A stretch of DNA of 6,519 bases from Desulfovibrio sp. (GCA_028708195.1 JAQVZK010000136.1:1-6519); one strand, 5' to 3'. Shown: positions 1-5,526, counted from the first letter of the stretch. Notes: generated by a model not told the origin, from the sequence alone. Made by a program: numbers and translations.

Positions 1-2
1 AG

Positions 3-1508
3 GCCGCCCCGACTCAGGAGTTTAATAACGACCTGGATGTCCTTCTGCAGTCCATTCTGACTGATCAACCCGACCATGTCGCAGATTCTGACGCAGGCCA
101 TGTCGCAGATCACGGCGCAATCCAGACGCAAACGGAACCCACCGCCAGTCAGGAACCTGCCCAGGCGCCAGCCGCTGCGGTTGATGCCGAGCACGGGCAA
201 ACCGTGGCGGATGCAGCCAACGATCCCTTCACCATGCCCGACCCCGAGCCAACAGCCTCAGAAGATGGGAATCTGACTGCAGACCTCGCCGCTGACCTGG
301 AGATGTTGCTGGCCTCCGTCAACCAGACAGAACCCGCATCTGCGGGCGACAGCGCTGCAGACCAGCCAGCAGCAGCCGACCCGGAACACAACGCCGAAAA
401 ACTTGAATTTGACCTCGATGCCCTTCTGGCAGCGGCCGACGCTGAAGAACGGGGTCTGCAGGCCAGCACGGCTGCACCTCAAGCAGACGCGGGCCAGCAG
501 CCCCTTGAAGACATCCTGGCCGCGCATGCGGCGGCTCCCGCTGCAGACCAGCCGCAGACCGCGCCCCCATCCTTCGCTGCGGATCTGGACGATGCTCTGG
601 CGGGTAATGTCGCCCTTACGCCCGATGATCTGGACAGAATGCTCGATCAGGCGGGCAGCGCCCCTGCACCCGTTGATCTGGACAAAATGCTCGATCAGGC
701 GGGCAGCGCTCTTGCGGCCACAGCCTTGGCCGCCAGTGCCCCCAGCAGCGTCCCGGCAGGCAGCGTCCCGGCAGGCAGCGCAGACCAGATTTCTCATCAG
801 GATATGACAGCCCTTGTGCAACGCCTTGACCAGTACGCGGAGCAGTTGCAGCAGGCAGACGCGCGCGTGTCCGCGCTGGAGTCCGCCGTGGCCGATGCCA
901 GGGCAGAGGCAGAGCAAGCCCGCAACGAGGCCGATGAGGCCCGCGCCACCGCGCTACAGGCCCAGGCCGCGCTGGACGAAACCCTTGCCGCGACACACTC
1001 CGCCCACGATAGCGTGGCGCAAACCGCTGCCCAGGCCCTGCACACAGCCCAGAACGCGGCGCAGGCCGTAGCCAGCGCCGCCGCAGAACTGCAGGCAGGC
1101 AGGCCCGAAAGCACACCGTCACCTGAAGACCTTTTTACACCTGACCACCCCCTGCACCAGCGTCTTTTGGAGCTTATTGCAGACGCAGCCACAACCGCTG
1201 CCGCTGAAGCAGCCGCCAGCGCGGCACGTCAGGCAGCGGACGAGGCGGTTCAGTCAGCCATGCAAGAGGCCAGGGACAACACGCAGGCAGAAAAAAAAGA
1301 AGACCCCGTTCTGCTGGAAAACCTGCTCGACGAGCGCCTGCACGCGGTCAACCTGTCAATGCGTGGGACTGCCGCCAGGCTGGATTCCGTTGAAGAAAGG
1401 CTGGACGAACTTGAACCCCGGTTCAATGACAGGGTTGAAAAAGCAGCGGCAGCCGCAGCGGCCCGCATTCTGCGCGAAGAGATTGGCCGCCTGCTGGAAA
1501 ACGAATAG
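3..1508 (+). CDS. Ala/Asp/Glu-rich coiled-coil protein with repeated DLDxLL motifs, 5'-truncated
   Basis: The frame is open from the left edge, so the true start lies outside the window. A GTG at 204 is in frame but has no Shine-Dalgarno sequence, and the 67 codons before it are of the same composition, so I do not use it. 501 codons are visible and numbered from base 3. Residues 1-260 are low-complexity and acidic, probably disordered. They carry about seven D-L-[DE]-x-[LM]-L-like motifs, near residues 10, 98, 137, 168 (degenerate), 194, 209 and 225. Residues about 263-365 are a heptad-like Ala/Glu/Gln/Arg coiled coil. About 386-430 is a second Ala-rich helical stretch. Residues 434-501 form a charged helical tail ending ARILREEIGRLLENE. 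I see no signal peptide or membrane segment, although the N-terminus is missing. I do not recognise a named family. The layout suggests a cytoplasmic scaffold or adaptor, which is inference. The coding frame itself is well supported by length and composition. Confidence 0.8.
   Translation, partial: AAPTQEFNNDLDVLLQSILTDQPDHVADSDAGHVADHGAIQTQTEPTASQEPAQAPAAAVDAEHGQTVADAANDPFTMPDPEPTASEDGNLTADLAADLEMLLASVNQTEPASAGDSAADQPAAADPEHNAEKLEFDLDALLAAADAEERGLQASTAAPQADAGQQPLEDILAAHAAAPAADQPQTAPPSFAADLDDALAGNVALTPDDLDRMLDQAGSAPAPVDLDKMLDQAGSALAATALAASAPSSVPAGSVPAGSADQISHQDMTALVQRLDQYAEQLQQADARVSALESAVADARAEAEQARNEADEARATALQAQAALDETLAATHSAHDSVAQTAAQALHTAQNAAQAVASAAAELQAGRPESTPSPEDLFTPDHPLHQRLLELIADAATTAAAEAAASAARQAADEAVQSAMQEARDNTQAEKKEDPVLLENLLDERLHAVNLSMRGTAARLDSVEERLDELEPRFNDRVEKAAAAAAARILREEIGRLLENE
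75..122 (+). repeat. Degenerate 24-bp tandem repeat within the coiled-coil protein gene
   Basis: Two adjacent 24-bp units (75-98 and 99-122) start with the same 12 bases, catgtcgcagat, and then diverge. They encode HVADSDAG and HVADHGAI. The repeat keeps the reading frame, which fits slippage or unequal exchange in a loosely constrained disordered region. Confidence 0.6.
627..709 (+). repeat. Two near-identical 35-bp units, 48-bp period (16-aa motif duplication)
   Basis: Bases 627-661 and 675-709 match at 34 of 35 positions; the difference is g/a in the fourth codon of the unit. Each encodes DLD[RK]MLDQAGSA, giving a 16-residue period. The near identity at DNA level points to a recent in-frame duplication of one copy of the wider DLDxLL motif series. 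It also makes this locus a likely site of length variation between strains. Confidence 0.85.
746..780 (+). repeat. 15-bp tandem repeat (cagcgtcccggcagg), 2.3 copies
   Basis: Exact copies lie at 746-760 and 761-775, followed by a partial copy at 776-780. They encode GSVPAGSVPAGSA in the linker just before the coiled coil. The unit length is a multiple of three, so copy-number change would keep the frame. Confidence 0.85.
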
Positions 1509-1674
1509 CTCTATATCTTCCGCTGGCTACGCTGCCCGCCGCCCCCCTGCCAGACAGGGCGTCCGCGCTTGCCAAGTGAAAGCGGAACGCATATGATGTT
1601 GCGCGATTTCGAACGCATGAAGGCATCAGCCCGCCAACCCATGCCACGTGGTTTCCGCTTGAAGCCGAAGCCCG

Positions 1675-1710
1675 ACGGCATGGCGTTTTCTGTTGCCACA
1701 GCCCGTTTTT
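1675..1710 (+). terminator. Weak candidate terminator for the coiled-coil protein gene
   Basis: An imperfect stem pairs TGGC (1681-1684) with GCCA (1695-1698). The outer CGG (1676-1678) pairs with CCG (1703-1705) across an internal loop. Five T follow at 1706-1710. The stem is interrupted and lies about 170 bp after the stop codon at 1506-1508, so the call is tentative. The nearer hairpin at 1545-1559 (CCCTG/CAGGG) has no T run. Confidence 0.2.
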
Positions 1711-1876
1711 ACGCGCCCCGGCCAGAAGGCAGGCAGAGGCCATGCCTGAAGGGATGCCCAGAGGTATGCAGAAGATGTGGCCAAAGGCATGCCGCATGCT
1801 GAACATGCGAAACAAAGGGGCGCGTTCCCCTAAGCAGATATAAAAAAGGGGCGGGGGCTTGAGTTTCCGTTCATTT

Positions 1877-1935
1877 CCCGTTCAGGCAATGCCCACTGTG
1901 GGTCAAGGCCATTCCCCGACGGACGGGTTTTATTT
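1877..1935 (+). terminator. Candidate intrinsic terminator or attenuator upstream of the 2010-2951 gene pair
   Basis: CCCGTTC (1877-1883) can pair with GGACGGG (1921-1927): seven pairs including one G-U. TTTTATTT follows directly (1928-1935). Inside the loop, AATGCC can pair with GGcCATT around CCCACTGTGGG. A shorter competing hairpin, CCCG-acgga-CGGG (1915-1927), uses the same right arm. The left arm is preceded by a near copy (tttccgttca at 1864-1873). It lies 75 bp before the start at 2010, so it could end transcripts from upstream or act as a leader attenuator. The sequence alone does not decide. Confidence 0.35.
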
Positions 1936-2009
1936 CCGGCCATCAGGCAGGTGCCGCACATCTTTCGCCAACGGCGGTTGCAGCGGCAACAAAAAAGCAT
2001 GAGGACCGT

Positions 2010-2180
2010 ATGGACAAGGATCGCAAGGAAGCCCTGCAGGTAGCCAAGGAACTGACCGCCAAATTCATTGAGACGCGCACGGTTTCCCCCGGCAACTTTG
2101 CCGAGGTTTTTCCCTCGGTCTACCGGGTGGTATGCGCAGCCATTGGCGTTGATGCGGACCCGGCTAACAAGGACAAATAA
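2010..2180 (+). CDS. Conserved-looking 56-aa cytoplasmic protein, coupled to ubiE
   Basis: An ATG at 2010 is preceded by GAGGA at 2001-2005 and runs to TAA at 2178-2180. The product begins MDKDRKEALQVAKELTAKF and ends in a charged tail, DPANKDK. It has no signal or membrane segment. A basic/acidic amphipathic helix (residues 1-22) is followed by a turn (SPGNF, about 26-30) and a second helix (about 31-46). The pattern resembles short hypothetical proteins I associate with Desulfovibrio, but I know no function for them. The stop codon is immediately followed by the GTG of ubiE, whose ribosome site (AAGGA, 2169-2173) lies inside this gene, so the two are probably co-transcribed and translationally coupled. 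Codon use is like that of the neighbours, with GC-rich third positions. The main doubt is function, not existence. Confidence 0.75.
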   Translation: MDKDRKEALQVAKELTAKFIETRTVSPGNFAEVFPSVYRVVCAAIGVDADPANKDK

Positions 2181-2951
2181 GTGGATTCTTCTCGGCACTC
2201 CGGGCAAAACGGCGGGCAAGACCCGGCTGTTGCGCCACAACCGGCTCCCCGGCCTGCGCATGACGCGGCTGTGGCTGGCATGTTTGGCCGCATTGTGCGT
2301 TTTTACGATTTGCTGAACCGCGTTCTCAGCCTGGGCCTTGACCAATACTGGCGCAAGGTGCTGGCCCGTAACGTGCGTCTGGGCGATACGGGCGTGGTTC
2401 TGGATCTGGCCGCGGGCACCTTGGACGTTTCCCTGGCCATCCGCCGCCAGCACCCTACGGCCCTTGTGCCTGCGCTGGATTTTTGCCCGCCCATGCTGGT
2501 GCGGGGCAACCGCAAGCTCAAGGGCGACAACGTCCGCTGCATTCTGCCAGTGGCGGCCGATGCCAAGCGCCTGCCCCTGCCCGATGCATCGGTGGACTGC
2601 CTGACCATAGCTTTTGGCATTCGCAACATTATTCCGCGTGAGGCGGCCTTTGCCGAAATGCTGCGCGTTTTGCGCCCGGGCGGTCGGGCCTGCATTCTTG
2701 AATTTGGCTCCGGGCGGGAGCGTATCTGGGGCGGGCTTTACAACGTTTACCTGAATGTGCTTCTGCCCCGGGTTGGCCGCCTGTTTTCCAAGGACCCCGC
2801 GGCCTACGGCTACCTTGCCGACACCATCCGCGCCTTCCCTTCAGCCATTGAGCTGGAAAAAGAACTGCGCAGGGCGGGTTTTTCCAAGGCATGGTACCAA
2901 AAGCTGACATCGGGCATTGTCTGCCTGCATGTGGGTGAAAAGGCGCGATAG
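2181..2951 (+). CDS. ubiE: UbiE/MenG-type demethylmenaquinone C-methyltransferase
   Basis: The family transfers a methyl group from S-adenosylmethionine to the quinone ring of demethylmenaquinol, the last step to menaquinol, at the inner face of the membrane. The 256 residues are close to the usual length (E. coli UbiE 251). Family landmarks are YDLLNRVLSLGLDQYW (42-57), the SAM motif LDLAAGTLD (74-82), the acidic residue after beta-2 (D100), LPLPDASVDCLTIAFGIRN (131-149), RVLRPGG (162-168) and a C-terminal LTSGIVCLHVG. GTG at 2181 is chosen because AAGGA lies 7 bp upstream and the preceding stop abuts it; ATG 2280 has no ribosome site. The first 33 residues are a Gln/Pro/Ala-rich extension. 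Unusual points are Leu81 where many relatives have Gly (GTGD), and departures from both classic UbiE signatures (Leu for Met, Asp for His, Gly for Ser). Substrate is inferred as demethylmenaquinone, because mqnB nearby implies a menaquinone-making cell. Confidence 0.92.
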   Translation: MDSSRHSGQNGGQDPAVAPQPAPRPAHDAAVAGMFGRIVRFYDLLNRVLSLGLDQYWRKVLARNVRLGDTGVVLDLAAGTLDVSLAIRRQHPTALVPALDFCPPMLVRGNRKLKGDNVRCILPVAADAKRLPLPDASVDCLTIAFGIRNIIPREAAFAEMLRVLRPGGRACILEFGSGRERIWGGLYNVYLNVLLPRVGRLFSKDPAAYGYLADTIRAFPSAIELEKELRRAGFSKAWYQKLTSGIVCLHVGEKAR

Positions 2952-2987
2952 TTTTCAGCGCGGCCTGTGGTCACGCCGCAAGACCGC

Positions 2988-3011
2988 GAAAACGTGCGGT
3001 GCGCCGTTTTC
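2988..3011. terminator. Hairpin between convergent genes, possible bidirectional terminator
   Basis: GAAAACG (2988-2994) pairs perfectly with CGTTTTC (3005-3011). After a one-base bulge, GCG/CGC closes a GTG triloop. It begins 36 bp after the ubiE stop, in the spacer facing the convergent DUF2065 gene. The A4/T4 tracts are within the stem rather than after it, so it is not a textbook intrinsic terminator. The overlapping stem ACCGC (2983-2987)/GCGGT (2996-3000) competes with it. Confidence 0.35.
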
Positions 3012-3029
3012 ACAAGCGGGTGTTCTTAC

Positions 3030-3119
3030 ACTGCTGATGTCAAAATGCTCCAGGGGGCTGCGTCTAAATAAATGATTTTGCGCCAAGGGCAAGAAAAAAT
3101 GACCTTTTAACGCAGCAGT
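3030..3119. repeat. Nested inverted repeats in the convergent spacer
   Basis: GCTGCGT-c-TAAA (3057-3068) can pair with TTTA-ACGCAGC (3106-3116), 11 pairs with one bulged C. ACTGCTG (3030-3036) can instead pair with CAGCAGT (3113-3119), and the two share the same right arm. Within the loop, GCC-AAG-GGC (3082-3090) forms a small hairpin flanked by T4 and A-rich tracts. The role is probably transcript ends for the gene coming from either side. No gene is visible in 2952-3144. Confidence 0.35.
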
Positions 3120-3144
3120 TGAAAAAACTAGTTAGCGACAGTCT

Positions 3145-3342
3145 CTAGCGCGAAGCAAGCCAGACGACCAGCAGGCCCACGACCAACACCGTCAGACCAA
3201 CTACGCGCAACTGGTTTTCAGGCAAGGGCAAAAGACTCAGCAGTGCGCGGCGCATGCCGCCGGGAAACAGCGTCCAGCACAGCCCCTCAAGCACAATGGC
3301 AAGACCCAGGGCGCGAAAAAAGAGTTCAATATTAAAGTCCAT
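3145..3342 (-). CDS. DUF2065 (YjeT-like) small inner-membrane protein
   Basis: A 65-residue protein starting MDFNIELFFRALGLAIVLEG. It matches the DUF2065 layout: a first membrane helix (about 7-25), a short loop with FPGGMRRAL (about 27-35), a Leu/Pro stretch LLPLPENQLR, and a second membrane helix (about 46-62) ending WLASR. The function of the family is unknown; E. coli YjeT is encoded near hflKC. The frame extends upstream to 3420 on this strand, but that would run into the start of the divergent dehydrogenase gene. Family members begin with this M-D-F, so 3342 is chosen. The ribosome site is weak (aagaaag just before the ATG). A possible promoter for it, read on the - strand, is CATAAT at 3391-3386 with TTGTTG 18 bp upstream, which would overlap the start of the opposite gene. 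It converges on ubiE. Confidence 0.85.
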   Translation of the reverse strand: MDFNIELFFRALGLAIVLEGLCWTLFPGGMRRALLSLLPLPENQLRVVGLTVLVVGLLVVWLASR

Positions 3343-3388
3343 ACTTTCTTGGTGACGAAAAAAGTCTGTTTTGTAAAGGGATGAAATT

Positions 3389-4702
3389 ATGGTGACATTC
3401 GAGGCTCTGCAACAAGGCAAGAAAACGCTGGCCGTCGTCGGCCTCGGCTATGTGGGCCTGCCCCTGGCCGTTGCTCTTTCGCGCCACATGAAGGTGATGG
3501 GATTTGACATCAGCGCCCCGCGCATCAAGGAACTTCAGGACGGGCACGACCGCACCCGCGAAGTGGACGATGTCAAGCTGCAAGCCGCCGACGTGCGCTA
3601 TACCTGCGACCCTGCCGACCTCAAGGAAGCCGCGGTCATCATTGTGGCCGTGCCCACACCCATTGACGACCACCGCTCCCCCGACCTCACCCCTGTGGTG
3701 GGGGCCAGCAAGACCGTTGGTCAGCACATGAGCAAGGGCTGCGTGGTTGTGTATGAATCCACGGTCTACCCCGGCCTGACCGAAGAAATCTGCGTGCCCA
3801 TCCTTGAGCGCGAGTCCGGCCTTACGTTCGGCAAGGACTTCACCGTCGGCTACTCGCCGGAGCGCATCAATCCCGGCGACAAGGTGCACACTCTTGAAAC
3901 CATCACCAAGATCGTTTCCGGTTCGGACGAACCCACCGCCGATCTCTTGGTGCAGATCTACGGCGCTGTCGTCACGGCGGGCATTCACCGCGCCTCCAGC
4001 ATCAAGGTGGCCGAGGCCGCCAAGGTGATAGAAAACACCCAGCGCGACCTCAATATCGCCCTTATGAACGAGCTTGCCATCATTTTTGGCCGCCTCGGCA
4101 TTGATACCCTTGAGGTGCTTGAAGCTGCGGGCAGCAAGTGGAACTTTTTGCCCTTCCGTCCCGGCCTTGTGGGCGGGCACTGCATCGGCGTGGATCCCTA
4201 CTATCTCACCTACAAGGCCGAGGAACTGGGCTTTCACCCCGAGGTCATTCTGGCTGGCCGCCGCATCAACGACTATATGGGCAAGTTCGTGGCCGAATGC
4301 GTGGTCAAGCGTCTGATCAAGAGCGGCCGTGTCATCAGCGGGGCCCGGGTGGGCATCTTCGGCTTCACCTTCAAGGAAAACGTGCCAGACCTGCGCAATA
4401 CCCGCGTGGTGGACGTTATCCGCGAGCTTGAAGATTACGGCGTAAAGGTGCTTGTCAGCGATGCCGAAGCTGATCCTGCCGAAGCCATGCACGAATACGG
4501 CCAGATACTGCTGCCGCAGGAAGAACTGCGCAATCTGGACGCCATCATCCTGACTGTGGGGCACAACGCCTATAAGACACTGACGCCCGAAGCCATCAAG
4601 ACGCTCTTTGCCCAGCCCGACAAGGCTGTGGTGCTGGACGTAAAAAGCTTCTTTGACCCTGCCGCCATGAGCGGTGCGGGCATAGATTACTGGAGGCTGT
4701 AA
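3389..4702 (+). CDS. tviB: UDP-N-acetylhexosamine 6-dehydrogenase (TviB/WbpO family)
   Basis: An NAD-dependent, four-electron oxidation of a UDP-N-acetyl-hexosamine (GlcNAc or GalNAc type) to the uronic acid, a cytoplasmic precursor step for capsule, O-antigen or other surface polysaccharide. The 437 residues contain the Rossmann motif GLGYVG (18-23), VPTPID, YESTVYPG, YSPERINPGD (155-164), the family helix KVAEAAKVIENTQRDLN (206-222) with Lys212, and the active-site segment GGHCIGVDPYY with Cys265. They also contain the C-terminal UDP-binding segment FTFKENVPDLRNTR. Similarity to TviB of the Vi antigen is extensive by eye. The exact sugar cannot be read from sequence. ATG 3389 is supported by AAAGGGA about 8 bp upstream. 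It diverges from the DUF2065 gene with only 46 bp between starts and is followed after 5 bp by mqnB. All catalytic residues I looked for are intact. Confidence 0.93.
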   Translation: MVTFEALQQGKKTLAVVGLGYVGLPLAVALSRHMKVMGFDISAPRIKELQDGHDRTREVDDVKLQAADVRYTCDPADLKEAAVIIVAVPTPIDDHRSPDLTPVVGASKTVGQHMSKGCVVVYESTVYPGLTEEICVPILERESGLTFGKDFTVGYSPERINPGDKVHTLETITKIVSGSDEPTADLLVQIYGAVVTAGIHRASSIKVAEAAKVIENTQRDLNIALMNELAIIFGRLGIDTLEVLEAAGSKWNFLPFRPGLVGGHCIGVDPYYLTYKAEELGFHPEVILAGRRINDYMGKFVAECVVKRLIKSGRVISGARVGIFGFTFKENVPDLRNTRVVDVIRELEDYGVKVLVSDAEADPAEAMHEYGQILLPQEELRNLDAIILTVGHNAYKTLTPEAIKTLFAQPDKAVVLDVKSFFDPAAMSGAGIDYWRL

Positions 4703-4707
4703 GCCGC

Positions 4708-5526
4708 GTGAGCCTGCTTGTCTGCGTTGCTACGGGCCCCGAACTGGCGGGTCTTTTGCCGGACTTTGCGCCGCCCATCGAAACGGGCGCAAAATCCGGC
4801 GGAGGTGACGCGCCTGCTGTGTCCGCGGTGTCTGGCGTATCCGGCGCTGCTGGCGCATCCACTGTATCCGGCGCGGCAGGCTGGCCCGAAATGCAGATCT
4901 GGCCGCTGCGGCTCAAGGCAGGCAACGCCTTGTGTTGCATCACGGGCGTTGGCCCCATCAATGCGGCTCTGGCCCTCGGCCATGTGCTGAGCCGCGCAGA
5001 AGCTGAAGGAACGCCCATACGTGCCGTGCTCAACGCAGGCCTTGCGGGGGCTTTTGACCTTGAGGCCAACCCCCTGCTTTCGCTCTGCGCGGTGCGGGAA
5101 GAAATCTGGCCCGAATACGGCCTGCACGACGGGCAAAGCGTCACTGCCGGGGCTTTTGGCTTTCCGCAGTGGCAGCCCCCCCGCGGCGAGCCCGTGCGCG
5201 ACCGTCTGGCGCTGTCAGGCGTGGAAGCTCTGGCCGCCTTTGGTGCCAAATGCGCTCAAGACGCCCTGACAGACTGCCGCTCCCTCACGGTTGCGGGCGT
5301 CAGCGCCAGTTTTGCCCGCGCCGCAGATTTGCGTGGCCGCTATAAGGCCGATCTGGAAAATATGGAAGGCTTTGCCGTTGCCTACGCCTGCGCACGCCAG
5401 GGCATTCCCTGTGTCGAAATTCGCAGCGTGTCCAACAAGGTAGGGCCACGCGCCAGGGAAGAAAAAGACTTTCCCGGTGCTCTGCGCGCATTGGCGCAGG
5501 TGCTGCCCGCCCTTAACCTTATCTGA
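4708..5526 (+). CDS. mqnB: Futalosine hydrolase MqnB
   Basis: The enzyme cleaves futalosine to dehypoxanthine futalosine and hypoxanthine in the cytoplasm, a step of the alternative (futalosine) menaquinone pathway. The fold is of the nucleoside phosphorylase/MTA-SAH nucleosidase type. The N-terminus is MSLLVCVATGPEL, followed by GVGPINAA (80-87), LNAGLAGAFD (108-117), the NMEGFAVAY segment (218-226) with Glu220, and RSVSNKVGPR (239-248). The Asn in SNK, where MTA/SAH nucleosidases have Asp, is as I expect for futalosine hydrolases. The 272 residues exceed the usual 220-240 or so, mainly because of a low-complexity insert (about 28-58). GTG 4708 is the start; GGAGG at 4692-4696 lies in the end of the preceding gene, 11 bp away, a slightly long spacing. 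The gap to the previous gene is 5 bp and to the next 8 bp, so this is an operon member. Confidence 0.9.
   Translation: MSLLVCVATGPELAGLLPDFAPPIETGAKSGGGDAPAVSAVSGVSGAAGASTVSGAAGWPEMQIWPLRLKAGNALCCITGVGPINAALALGHVLSRAEAEGTPIRAVLNAGLAGAFDLEANPLLSLCAVREEIWPEYGLHDGQSVTAGAFGFPQWQPPRGEPVRDRLALSGVEALAAFGAKCAQDALTDCRSLTVAGVSASFARAADLRGRYKADLENMEGFAVAYACARQGIPCVEIRSVSNKVGPRAREEKDFPGALRALAQVLPALNLI
4789..4881 (+). repeat. Low-complexity Gly/Ala/Ser/Val insert in mqnB with 27-bp direct repeat
   Basis: These codons (about 28-58 of MqnB) encode a Ser-Gly/Val/Ala-rich stretch containing SAVSGVSGAAGAS and TVSGAAG. The 11-mer gtatccggcgc occurs at 4837-4847 and 4864-4874, a 27-bp (9-codon) offset. It sits between the first beta strand region and the GVGP motif, probably as a surface loop. 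Confidence 0.6.

Larger units (their letters stand above)
1509..2009. other. 501-bp intergenic region, no convincing gene
   Basis: No reading frame here has both a good ribosome site and coding-like composition. The best candidate is bases 1569-1802 on +, with a TTG start or an internal ATG at 1593. Its second half uses rare AGG/AGA codons and overlaps a 12-bp periodic stretch (about 1718-1789), so I leave it uncalled. A small hairpin AGGGG-cgcgtt-CCCCT lies at about 1816-1831. It is followed by TATAAA at 1839-1844, which could be a -10 element for the 2010 gene, but no -35 match is present at 16-18 bp. Two terminator-like structures are listed separately. Just before the next gene, GTTGC-agcg-GCAAC (1977-1990) is followed by six A, then the ribosome site. 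Confidence 0.6.

Noticed and set aside
204..206. GTG as start of the coiled-coil protein
   Set aside because: There is no Shine-Dalgarno sequence, and the frame stays open with the same composition and a DLDxLL motif copy to the left edge of the window.
1681..1697. Sigma-54-like promoter (TGGC...TTGC)
   Set aside because: The GG and GC elements are 11 bp apart instead of the required 10, and the rest of the -24 box does not match.
1569..1802. Possible 77-codon gene in the intergenic region
   Set aside because: The TTG start has no ribosome site, the internal ATG at 1593 has only a weak one, the tail uses AGG/AGA codons unlike the neighbours, and the end overlaps a 12-bp periodic stretch.
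1884..1960. Possible cobalamin or other known riboswitch (CCCACTGTGGG next to a terminator-like stem)
   Set aside because: The other conserved boxes of the cobalamin class and the long aptamer are absent, and no other class I know fits.
2280..2282. ATG 2280 as start of UbiE
   Set aside because: It has no ribosome site, while GTG 2181 has AAGGA at the right distance and abuts the preceding stop codon.
3349..3377. Promoter TTGGTG - 17 bp - TGTAAA for the dehydrogenase gene
   Set aside because: The -35 match is poor, and transcription would begin around 3384, after the ribosome site needed for the 3389 start.
3343..3420. Longer DUF2065 start at 3420 on the - strand
   Set aside because: It would overlap the start of the divergent dehydrogenase gene and add 26 residues not seen in the family, which starts with M-D-F at 3342.
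3332..4564. 410-codon open frame on the - strand opposite the dehydrogenase
   Set aside because: It is a mirror of a strongly conserved + strand gene with GC-rich third positions, which removes stops from the opposite strand. The protein resembles nothing and has no ribosome site.
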